This document shows, one piece after another, positions 14,301 to 24,797 of a stretch of DNA of 64,000 nucleotides. The position numbers were made by a program, and so were the translations under genes. This DNA is from Daucus carota subsp. sativus (lineage: Eukaryota > Streptophyta > Magnoliopsida > Apiales > Apiaceae): contig NC_030386.2 in assembly GCF_001625215.2 (NCBI RefSeq), forward strand, positions 38,567,296-38,631,295. Reading direction: 5' to 3'. How positions within the stretch are numbered: the first letter of the stretch is position 1; every line of letters starts with the position of its first letter. The notes beneath the pieces are model-generated. The model was not told the origin of the DNA. It searched no databases and worked only from the letters and a program-made list of their open reading frames with translations.

Positions 14301-17300
14301 ATGAACAAAGGAAGATAAAAAAGGTGCCAAAAGATTGTAATTTTTTTTTTAATCTCGGTCTCACATCAAAACATGCAGGGTGCTATAAGTCTAGTGGGCA
14401 TGTGGGTCAGCAAGTTGGTTGCATTTTGGTCAACTGGACTCAGGACTTGATCCGGGTTGCTTTCTGATTCATGTTCTAATTTTTTATTATTTTTTACTTA
14501 ATTCAAGGAACAAGTAAAACGGGTAGAGCGGAAAAACCGTGATGAATTCCGCAAGATGATGGAGGTAGATGTTGCTTCTGGTAATTTTACGGCTAAAACT
14601 TTGTGGTTTGATTATTGTCAGAAGGTATGCACTGTTTATATTGACTTTGTAAACTTTTTTGCTACTCATTATATACTCAAATTGCGAAGCATTACTTTTT
14701 AGCTACTCATTATCTACTCAAATTTAATTGTGTGCTCTTTGGTTATGGTTCTAGGTTAAGGATTCTGCACCTTATCATGCTGTTGCACTAAATCTTTCTG
14801 GTTCCACACCCAAAGAATTGTTTGAGGATGTTTCAGAAGATTTACAAAGACAGGTACTTTTTCAAAGACCTCCCCTCCACCTTATGGCCCTGAAATATCT
14901 TTTATATCGGCTTATGAAGTTAGATTGATGAATGCCAATAGAGAAAATATGACTAGTATAAAGTTGGAATTTGCGGGAGATAGAGAAACTTTTACACAAA
15001 TGGTTTTACCATTGATGCCAATGTAGGCATTTTAATATTGGCAACAACTTTTATATTGCTTAAAGTTCTGTCAGAAGTACAAGAAGCAACTAAAAACTGA
15101 ATGATTTCCTTCCTTTGGAAATTTTGAAGCTAGTTACCAAGCACCAGGGTGTTGAACTTTCATACCAAAATACCACCTCAGAAGTAATCTATACCCTGAA
15201 ACCTTGTAGAAATGGCACTATTGATGAATATAGTGACACAGATATCTTAATACCTTTTAAGCTATTTTTCGGGCGGCATGCAACTATATATAGGAACTTC
15301 TACTTTCTAGGAAGTGACAATTAATGAGATAATTTGGTTGACACTTTGTAACGAAAAGATGCAAAGTGGAACTTTCTGGGAAGTAGAAATTTCCTCCCAG
15401 TATAGGGATCGCCCCATCTTGATACCTAAGTTTTAAGTTCTTTTTTAGGCCGCGTGCACATATATTTAGTAATTTCAACTTTCTTGGAAGTGACAATTAA
15501 TCAGATTGTTTGGCACTTTTAAACATGGGAAGTAGTTTCCACATATCATAGGAATCTACCCCCTTCTTCAGGTAGCTTACACTTTTCAGTATCCACGACC
15601 CTATGTGAGCTTAGTATGTACATTCATGGCCCTTGCAGTTTGAAAATGATGTAAGAAGCTTGTGACAATGTTAAAGTACAAGCAATGCATCTCTATCGAA
15701 TAGGATTTCGGAATAAGAGACAAATACAAGTCTTTACCTTGGAGGAGACTTTAGTCTTCCAAGTTTATTAAACCGCAGGACAGCACCTTACAAGTTCTTT
15801 TTGAATGGAGAATTGTGAGCGACTTTTAAAGCAATTCTCTTCGGCAGCGTGCAGAGATGACTACCTCCAATATGCTATATATTTTACCCTTAAATTTTCC
15901 GTGTTTTTGGTAAATGGTTTTATGCGGAAATTATAACTATTTTCTTTGCATGTTCTTGCAGTACGATGAAGACAAGGCGAATTTAAAAGATGCTCTCAAG
16001 TCGGCAAAGGCAGGACATTATGCTTATAGATTCTTTATATGTTTTTCATATTACATTCCTTTAAAGGTTGTATGTGATGATATGTGCTTGCTTCTTTATC
16101 TTATCTCAGTCTTCGTGTTTTTACCTTTTGCAGATCACTGTTGAATCAAGTTGGACATTTGAAGACTTCAAGACTGCCATTGCTGAAATTATTGATTCAC
16201 TATCAATATCTAGTATCAATCTACAGGTGTAGTGTCTTTCTTCCGTTATAAGTACTCTGTTTTAGGCGGTAAATTATTCGATTTTTTACTCCTTGTGGCT
16301 TTAAAATGAGAATTATGATCAGCCTCGGTCTTATCACGACATTTAACTTGACAAGTCCCTTTAGAAATGAGTTGCTCCAAAAATCCTGGTACCTAAACCT
16401 TAGAATCTATTAGAACCTGCTTGTCTTTCTTGCCCAATGCACAGTGCTGTACTGCAGTATATATCTTTATTACTGGTGGTATTTTGCAAAAAGATAAACA
16501 CACTTGCAACCTGTTGTAGGTATAAAACATTCTAATTTGTTATTGACAGTTTACATCATAGTACCCTAAAACATTCACAATGGGTGAAAGGCAGTGTAAT
16601 TTAGAGCCTTGTACTTCTTTATTTGTACTATTGTAGAATCTTGCTTTAATTTTAATACCCTTAAACTTTTATTGGTAAAATCATTTATTTGGCAACTCAT
16701 TGAGGCTTCTACTTATCAGTGAATGCCACCTTTTATTTCTATAACTTCTGGATTGTTTACTTGGAAGTGTCTTAGTTTCCAAGCAGTGTGGCAGTTGTGC
16801 TTTAGATTGATTGTTAATGTTTTGAAACAATGCTACATGACTAATTATGTTACTGATTACTGGTTCACTAAGCTCTGTCTGAATATTGTACTGAATTCTA
16901 CTCTGCAGCTTGTATTTGAAGATCTACTTGAAAGAGTGAAAGAGAAGGAGGAGAAAGAAGCCAAAAAAAGACAGCGTCTTGCTGAAGACTTCAGTGATAA
17001 ATTGAGGACCATCAAGGTTAGTTACTGTAATGAGACCCCAGATTTAATATTCTCTACTGAAATCAATATTTTTTAACCACAACATCTTAGCTTATTACCT
17101 AACACCGAATTTGGGCTGTATCTTAGCTTAGCTGATTCTTGTTTTGGGTTGTCTTGTAGGATATAACTGCATCATCTGAGTGGGATGAATGCAAGCAGCT
17201 TTTTGACAGTAGCTCAGAGTATCGGTAATTCTTTGTCTTAATTATGGGCAAGCCTAGCTGTTTAATTACATGATTACTTGAAGTCACTTTTTGATATATT

Positions 17301-19051
17301 TACAATTATTTGTATGGCAATCATTAGAGCAATTAAGGAAGAGAGCTCAGCTAGGCAGATTTTTGAGGAACACATTGCACGTCTCCAAGAGAAGGCAAGA
17401 GACAAGGAAAGAAAACGAGAGGAGGAAAAGGTACACTTTTTTATTTAACTGTAGTGCAGATCTTAATCTGATTAAATGTTACTTTCAAGTTCAGTGATAT
17501 ATAAAAAGTATGTTGCCTTTTGTGTTTGGTCTTTCACTATCTTTGTTTGGAAGAAAATGTCACTGCTGTACAATGTTTGTAGCATGATGAATTAAAATTA
17601 TAAAGAGAAAAATCCGTGTTACTCTTGTTAATCTCCTAAATTAGACAGGAAAAGGAAAAAAGAGTTCCTTCCCCTTTTCAATTTTGTAGACTCTCTTCTC
17701 TGCCCCCATCCTTCCAGATTCTGCAGACAAAGATTATAAATCATTTGCTCCATGTTGTTCAAGGACTATCTCTCAGACCCATGCACTTAAGTGATGCCAC
17801 CTATAATAGTTCCGCCAGTAATGTATTTTATCAGTGCAGAAGGACATTATAAACTTGGAACTCCATCATTTGCTGTTAAATCCTGGTGAAATATCTGGGC
17901 TGCTTTGTCAAGCCTGTCTATTCACGACTGCGGTTTATCAGAATTTTTTGTTAATGAGAGTGATAAGTGTAAAGTTAGGAATAACAAATACAATAATCAA
18001 ATGATTTGTTCATAGGAGGTCTTTAACTCGATATTAAATTATCGCAGTCTTGGAGGTTAATTACCTGTGCAATTCCTTCTCCCTTGTGAGTAAATTATAT
18101 ATGATGGATGATCTTGTACTAGTATGCTTCGTCTATATTGCTCCTAATCTTTCGATCATGATTTATTAACATACTTCTGCATGAAGGTGTAATGTCATTA
18201 TGCTGTTACTTCACCTGTAAAGAGAAGGTTTATTAGTCCCTAAAGTGAAGGTTTATTAGTCTCTAAGCTACCATGTTAACCTTCACTATCACCTTCTTTG
18301 CGCCATACAAAGTTTTATTAAAAGTGAACTTCTTCCTCTTTTGTTGTGTTATGTTTCTAACTGTTGTCCCTGCTCTGTAGGCCAAGAAAGAGAAGGAGAA
18401 AGAGGAAAAAGAGAAAAGAAAGGAAAGAGAAAGGCGAGAGAAAGAGAAAGAGAAAGAACATGAAAAAGATAACGAGACGAGCGTCGAGCGGTCCAAGGAC
18501 AATAATGAGGGTGAAAATCTGGATGCCGCTGACAATTATGTCCACAAAGAGGACAAGAAAAGAGAAAAGGACAGGGAAAGAAAACATCGGAAGCGACACC
18601 ATAATGATGTGAATTCTGAGGAGGATGAAAAAGAGGATTCTTATAAGAAGTCTCGTCGACATGGCAGTGAGGATGAGAAAGAGCACTCAAAGAAGAGCCG
18701 TCGACATGGCAGTGATGATGAGAATGACGACGGGAAGAAGTCTCGTCGTCATGGAAGCGAGGATGAGATAGAGGACACAAAGAAATCCCGCCGTCATGGC
18801 AGTGGTCGTAAAAAATCTAGAAAGGTGGTTAACTTTCTGTGATAAATTTGTTATCATATGTAAATTGGTTACGACTTTAATGACCAACCTTGTTTTATGT
18901 TTTCTCCTTGTAGCATGCTTATACGCCCGAGTCAGATGGTGAAAGCAGACACAAAAGACACAGGAGAGATCACCGTGATGGTTCTCGTAGAACTGGTGGT
19001 CATGACGAGCTTGAAGATGGTGAGCTTGGCGAGGATGGGGAAATTCAGTAG
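5308..19051 (+). CDS. PRP40A: Pre-mRNA-processing protein 40A (WW-FF U1 snRNP factor)
   Basis: Spliced from 28 exons, all joining in frame to 1049 residues: 5308-5340, 6720-6785, 6890-7204, 7284-7478, 8610-8671, 8817-8886, 10493-10545, 10652-10709, 10791-11098, 11186-11258, 11510-11608, 11691-11759, 11836-11913, 12084-12170, 13113-13147, 13253-13358, 13924-14004, 14099-14191, 14270-14323, 14508-14624, 14755-14853, 15962-16009, 16134-16226, 16909-17016, 17160-17224, 17328-17430, 18381-18824, 18914-19051. The N-terminus is a Q/P-rich tract. WW1 spans W214 to P239 and WW2 W255 to P280. FF domains follow from about 445 to 850, and then a Lys/Glu/Arg-rich tail with repeated [11 protein letters not shown] units. 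PRP40 proteins act in the nucleus with U1 snRNP, bridging the 5' splice site to the branch-point factors; the WW domains bind proline-rich partners including the pol II CTD. Introns 18 and 22 need GC donors. The family match is strong; A versus B/C paralog is inferred. Confidence 0.93.
15240..15530 (+). repeat. Two diverged direct repeats in PRP40A intron 21
   Basis: Two copies of about 80-100 bases, offset by about 175 bases, share the words 'gaagtgacaattaat' and 'ttttaagc/ttc' with a following GCATGC/GCGTGC stretch. They lie in the 1.1-kb intron 21. No terminal repeats were found, so the origin is unknown. Confidence 0.5.
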
Positions 19052-20951
19052 TGCCTACTTCAGATACTCTAGGTTTCATAAAATACAAGACTCGGAGTCT
19101 AATCATACATTTCTTATCATTAATTCTGATGAGTTTGTGACCGGCAAGTGTTAACCCTTTTTGGTAATGTCTTGCTAGAATCACCTCCTTTGTTAAATTA
19201 GTATTCTGCTTGGTACTTGCCAATCATGTCCATTATAAATTGACTTCTCATATCGCAGTAATACATTGTTGTGGTCGAGAGGTGATTTTGTCTCCATAAT
19301 AGGCTCTTACATTTTTATATTTGGAAAATAGAGTTTTCCTGACTTTCTTTTGGGGATTAATTTACAGCAAGCTCCGTCAGTGATGAGTGATGATGGATAT
19401 TTACATGTCTTTGATGTAAGAAAAAACATGGCAAGACATCAGTGTTATTGTCATACATCCGCTTTATATATTTTCTTGGGGCATTTTTTATCGGACAGAA
19501 AAGTTCTATCTTGTATTGCTTTGTGATGATATATTTCAGTTTTTGAACACTTTCCCCCAGGGGATAGTTTTTTTCTTCTAAATAATTAAAGAGATAATGA
19601 AGAATACTATATGAAATTAAATGGCCGCAAGCAACTCCCTGAAGTAAACTTAATAACTTATTTTTTTGCTAAATAAGTTGTATATATTAACTTTGTATCT
19701 GTGCCTCCAACCTTGTGACTGCTCACTTGGGCTTGTTTTTTTTTTATGATGATATTTTCGGTGTATGCAAGAAATTCATAGAAGCCAGGATGCTTTATGG
19801 ACACTGGGCAGTGTGCTAAAAATCGTCAATTAATCACTAATCACATGAAAATGGTTAATATAAAAATTGGTATTTAATATCAATATAAAAATTCGGACCA
19901 GTTAATGCTCGGACTATTTTAGTTAAAAACACACACGTTATATTATATTAGAATTTGTAAAATCATTAAAAGTTCAAATTGATCAACTAAAATCTGAAAT
20001 AATTGATTAAAAATCGGTCAGAATATTAATATTTGTAAAAGTTGAGAAAAAAAATCTTAAAAGATTCAGGGGCCATCTATAGGGAGAGAGAGTCATCTAT
20101 AGATCATTTGTTTGGTTTTTTAACGCTCTGGAGTCTGGACGAACCAAAATTCAGCCGGACGAATGGGCTTCACAATTCTATCTGGGTATGTCACTGATGC
20201 ATCTTTCCCATAGGGTACGTGTTATTTCTAAGTTCATTGTAAATGTGTTATATCAGTGTTTAGTTAATGAAATCAATTTCATAGAATAAATTTTAAAAAG
20301 AAAGATATGAACTTATCTAATTATTATTCCCATTAAAAATGATTTTTTTATTTATATTAATCAATATCTTTATTCATATTTAATATTAATAATAAGACTT
20401 ATAATTAACAGAGGTATAATAAAATCTTTTTAAATTATTAATTATTTCAAGATTATAAAATGATTTAATTTATTTTTTAGATTAAAATTTATTATATGTT
20501 CAGTATATAATTTAAAAATTTTCATCCATCCAGAAAATATTGTTCAGATCAGTCAAATGACTCACATGAATGGTTCAAAAACTCGAATGATCCAGAAATT
20601 TATGTCGGTCAGAAAATATTGTTCAGATTTATCAAATGACCCCTTAAGGAAACAATTTAAAATAATCATATATCAATTTAGTAAATGTTACTAAATTAAT
20701 TTTGATCAGTGACCCGTGAATCGTGATTAATCATTTTATTGCAAAGAAAGGTCTGAATAATTCCAATAACGTGGCCTGATGCCCGGGATTTCCTGAATGT
20801 ATTCAGCACATGAATCCTTAGCCTTGTACGACTTAAAATTTAATGCCCAACCTATAAAACTAGTACATACATACGCTGGAAATTGACCAAAACTATGAAT
20901 GACTGAATGCGACTTGAAAAGTATCTTAATTAGCTTCTATAAAACTCATAA
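19052..20951. other. PRP40A 3' UTR and convergent intergenic DNA
   Basis: The first few hundred bases are likely PRP40A 3' UTR. After about 19850 the sequence becomes strongly AT-rich. Around 20520-20640 the phrase 'cagaaaatattgttcagat' is repeated about 75 bases apart. This is the convergent junction between PRP40A (+) and the DUF4378-type gene (-). No other gene is visible. Confidence 0.45.
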
Positions 20952-22243
20952 TTACACTCTAATCAAGTCCATTACAATGTCAACGCTAATATCTTCTAAA
21001 ATGCAATCTGCAATCTCCTTGCCTATTATTCCTTTCCCCTGTTCAAAAACATTCCATTCTGCTGAACACAAAACGTCTCTATCAAATAGCTGGTTTGAGT
21101 AATTTGCATTCAGAGATTGTGTAGTCCATCTTAGAATATTCTCACACAAACTCTTGCCAAATGCCTCAGCTCCCAGAGCTTCTCTAAACTCACAGGGCCT
21201 CTTGTTGTTCAATCTTTGAGTCTCTACAACCTCCTTCACACAGTCGAACAGAAGCTGCTTCGTTTGCAGCAACGCTAACGTGACTTTCGTGTGTTGAGAA
21301 TGTGAATTAGGCTTAGAAACCTCGCTTGTTTTTCCTGATAAATATTTTTCTAGTGATTCGTAGGAATCGGAGTAGATAGAGTCACTGGAGACTTCTTCGC
21401 GCAATATCTCCGTGTTTTGAATTGTTTGATCTACTACAATGAGTAGGCACAAAGTTACAAGTAGTAAGTATGCGTATAAGTAGGAGTTTTTGCTTAAATT
21501 TTCTTGACATAATATTTGAATAATTCCTTTTTTTTAACATGGCGCCCTCGTGGATTTCCCTCTTCTCCCGGTAACAAGATATTCAAGGGTTCGAGCCTCA
21601 GAACAAATATAAAATAGGCTTTGCGGTAAAGAAACTTACTTATATGAACAGGTGACTCTTCATTAGACAATGCTGCTTCAAGAACTGAAACAGGACTGAG
21701 CTGCATCCTGTCTTCTGAAATCTTCTTCATCTTCCTATCCATATCACCCTGCAGGTCATTTTTGTTGAGAACCAGTTGGCCTCCGCTAAACCAGAGCTCT
21801 AATACCATGTTGAGAACCAGTCAATCTAAAACGTTAAGATTTTGGATGGACTGGTTCTCAACAATTTTATTAGTCATTAAAATTCCCATACACACATGAA
21901 TCGACTTAAAAAATGCTCCTACCTCATCATCATCGAGTAAATTCCCATGCCTGTGCTGGCCTTTTCGCGAAAACGTACCCTCTGCACTTTTTCTGCTGCT
22001 CCCTCTCTTCACTCCAAGAATTTCAAACAAAGCCTTTACAGCACTCGAACACCTCGAAATTATTTTTCTCCTCCTGCACAACACTTCGCTCCTACACGCC
22101 CTCCTGAAAATTCTGTTCCTCTTCGAAAGCATCACATTTTTTCGATACCCTCTATCGATGAGATAAAGCTCAAGGACAAAAGGCTCCTGTTGTTCCTGAA
22201 GCAAGTCTCCAAGCTGTTTGGTCACAGAAGCTGTGAAAGCCAT
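20952..22243 (-). CDS. DUF4378-type plant protein, function unknown
   Basis: Three exons read on the minus strand: 22243-21923, 21748-21640 and 21433-20952. They join in frame to 303 residues. The N-terminus has LLQEQQEPFVLELYLIDRGY. The middle carries the SPVSVLEAA-x-S-x-EESPVH motif seen in plant DUF4378 proteins. The C-terminal third (LLFDCVKEVVE... to ISVDIVMDLIRV) fits the helical DUF4378 domain. That superfamily includes TRM/LONGIFOLIA proteins, but this one is short. There is no membrane segment. A good acceptor (cttttgtttcag) lies just upstream of the ATG at 22243, so there may be an upstream non-coding or coding exon; an in-frame ATG also exists at 22267. Intron 1 has a miniature LTR-like insertion ending next to exon 2. 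Confidence 0.72.
21758..21868 (-). mobile_element. Miniature LTR (TRIM-like) element with 5-bp target duplication
   Basis: The element occupies 21763-21863 (101 bp) and is flanked by ATTTT at 21758-21762 and 21864-21868. On the minus strand it holds a 56-bp TG...CA unit (21863-21808) whose ends are a perfect 14-bp inverted pair (TGTTGAGAACCAGT). Immediately after comes TGGTATTAGAGCTCTGG, one mismatch from the common plant primer-binding site TGGTATCAGAGC (complementary to initiator tRNA-Met). Last is a 14-bp copy of the LTR end (21776-21763). This is the plan of a terminal-repeat retrotransposon in miniature with a truncated second LTR. It lies in intron 1 of the DUF4378-type gene, 10 bases from the exon 2 acceptor. 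Confidence 0.7.
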
Positions 22244-22690
22244 TGGATGCTGAAACAAAAGAGCCAAGATTTTGAGTTGTCAGTGCAAGAAAAAAAACAA
22301 GAAATGGGAAGACATAGTTGTTTGCTGTAGGTGTTGTATTTATTGAGAAATCTGTCAGTTGGGGACTGAACAAGAGTAGATTTATTACAATTTTGTTGTG
22401 TTTTGTTTAAGAGGACCGGAGAGTTGGGTGAGGGAAGGTAAAGACAAATTAGTGATTTCAACAAAGGGCCGATATATACGACACTTCTCTCCATGTCAAC
22501 TCACTATTTTGGCTATTTATTCTTTATGGATTATGGTATCTTGCTACAGTGAAAAGATGCGAGTAAATTAATTGTACGTACATGTGTAGTGATGATAAAG
22601 GGGTGATTGGTTGGATATCAGAATCGGACAGGGCCACAGGGGTTCAATTCCACTTTGCCAAAACAAGAAAGAAAACTCAATCATATTAGT

Positions 22691-23501
22691 TACTCCCACT
22701 GTCCCATTTTAACTGATGTTTGACTTTTTAACACATATATTGAGGCGTAAAAAAACAATAGCTACACTCAATAAAAAAGTTCAATTCTCATATCCAGTGT
22801 TCTAAAAATCGCTGAGTCGGCCGAGTACTCATTCCGAGTACTCGTTTTTTATCCCTCGTCCGATCCGAGTTCCGAGTAATCGGGTTCAAAACCGATTTAT
22901 TAAAAAATCGGACAAAACTCGGTTTGACTCCGAGTACTCGAGGTCAAATCTGAATTTGACTTATCAATTTTTTTTTATTGTTTTATTTGAAAATTATTTC
23001 AAAAGAGACTAAACGTAAATTTATATATGTTTTGTTTTTTTTTTTTTTGCAAAGTATTGACATTAATTAGACAATATATGTGTTTTATCATTAAAACTTG
23101 TGAATGATTATTATCTCAAAAACTATCAAACAAGTAACTTTTATTTGAACTTCATTATTCTAGGTGTGTTATTAAAATATTAATATTATTAGATAATTTT
23201 ATTATTTATCAGTATATTATATATGAGAGAAAAAATTAATTAAAAAAAATACCCGATTAGTTATCCGATAACTCATTCCGAGTACTCTCCCGAGTTCCGA
23301 GTACTCATTTTTTCGGAACCAAACCGAGTTGGACCGAGTTCCGATTTTTACAACCTTGCTCATATCAAATAAAAGTTTAGATTCCAAACTTTAATTTGAT
23401 ATAAATTTTATAAAGAATAACTATATTTAGATATGATTTTTTTAACATCTTAAAATACGTGTAAAAAAGTCAAACGCAGTTAAAATGGGACGGAGGGAGT
23501 A
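22691..23501. mobile_element. Stowaway-type MITE, interrupted by an hAT-like insertion
   Basis: The outer ends are CTCCCACTGTCCCATTTTAAC at 22693 and its inverted partner ending GGGACGGAGGGAG at 23499, both flanked by TA. The TIR type and TA target are those of plant Stowaway (Tc1/mariner) MITEs. Without the inner insertion the element would be about 235 bp, a normal size. Confidence 0.75.
22787..23366. mobile_element. Non-autonomous hAT-like element D1 (CGAGTACTCG type)
   Basis: The element is 22795-23358 (564 bp), flanked by an exact 8-bp duplication CTCATATC (22787-22794 and 23359-23366). Ends are CAGTGTTCTAAAAATCG and, inverted, CAAGGTTGTAAAAATCG. Both subterminal regions are filled with copies of CGAGTACTC or CCGAGTTCCGAG. 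The centre is plain AT-rich DNA with no transposase. The 8-bp TSD, CA...TG ends and short TIRs fit hAT elements. Confidence 0.75.
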
Positions 23502-23636
23502 TAAAAAAATTCATTCTGTGCCATAGCCCATAGGGAATTGTTTTTTTTATAACCGATTCAGAATAACTAACATTGCATACACTATGTTTCAAAAAAAAAA
23601 AAACATTGCATACACTAACATCGGTTTGGAAAAATA

Positions 23637-23867
23637 TACTCCCTCCGTTTCAAATTAGATGTCCACTTTAAAAAAATCACATAGTTTAAGAAAAGTGGAG
23701 GTACACAAGTTAATTGTATTAAATGATCAAAACATGTGAAGTGAGATTGATCTAGAAAATATAAATAAGAGATATGTGATGTGGAATTGAATTTGGAAAT
23801 ATAACTTTGCATTGAAAGTTGAAGTGGACAAATAATTTGAAACAAAAAAATTGAAACGGAGGGAGTA
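23637..23867. mobile_element. Stowaway-type MITE (copy A)
   Basis: TIRs CTCCCTCCGTTTCAA (23639) and TTGAAACGGAGGGAG (to 23865) are flanked by TA on both sides. The interior is shared, in opposite orientation, with the element at 55886-56103. Confidence 0.8.
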
Positions 23868-24797
23868 ACTTTTAGACACAATTATATGAAAAATTTCTTT
23901 CCGAATCATTTACTTTCTTCTGGGAACATTTAATCTCTCTCTCCCCCCCCATATAAAAAAATGGTTTCGAAGACAAAGTGTTAGCTGGCCTTTTGAACTA
24001 AGATTAAGCAAATAAAAGAACTAAATTGGGTGTTAGATTAGTTCAATCTATGAGTATGAATTTGTTAAATTCTGGTAGAACGCATATATCCATGTGCCGC
24101 CGCACGCCGGGCACTGGCCCTAAATTTCGTTCATCTGTCACCCCATCCCACACTAAACACAGACATACCATCATTCTATGTGACTAATACGCTTTATGTA
24201 AATCTAACCTCCACATATTTTTTTAAATTATATTTATTGTGTGTATTTATTTACAAGTAACAAATTGGATCCCACGAGAAGGACCTACCTTCCATGTGTC
24301 TCAGGCGTGGATTATAGGTAACCTTCACATCCGCTTCATTGTCTAATGTCACTTTAATATTTTCAATGTGTTAAGCCATTTCTGAATATCCAGGCTCCCC
24401 TTTGCTTTCAAGACATTTAAAGCAAACATCTATCTGTTTATTCTTTCTCTCTTGATGTCTACACAAAGTTGCAAGTAGTTAGCAATGACATAAACTACAC
24501 TAACAACACTTTCGTGTTTATTACGCGATGCATGACATAAACTGAACTGACAAGAAAAGTTTCCTAGAATGAGCTTTGGACAAACTGAACCCGATTAACA
24601 GAATTTCTGTATTAGATCTTTTGTCAAATGCAGAAATGATATGAAGCATAGTAACAAGCTTAGGAGAGTACTTAATATTCTAATTTCTAACAGCATCTGA
24701 GATTCTAATCTTTAAATTTGAAGACATAATGAACGATCTTCAGATAAGACACAGAAGACACCTGTGATAACATTAATATCTAAATTATTTGAAACTA
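23868..24797. other. Intergenic DNA downstream of KIN-7N
   Basis: The region 24500-24797 probably holds the KIN-7N 3' UTR. The rest (23870-24480) has no open frame, RNA gene or repeat structure that I can name. Confidence 0.4.

Noticed and set aside
18263..18780. Antisense open frames (Phe/Ser-rich, His-rich)
   Set aside because: They are shadows of the Lys/Arg/Glu-rich PRP40A exon 27 on the other strand.
21540..21639. SINE-like patch with a B box (GGTTCGAGCC) in intron 2 of the DUF4378-type gene
   Set aside because: The A box is weak, there is no tail or target duplication, and the patch ends at the splice donor.
22620..22660. B-box-like GGTTCAATTCC
   Set aside because: There is no A box at the proper distance and no tRNA fold.
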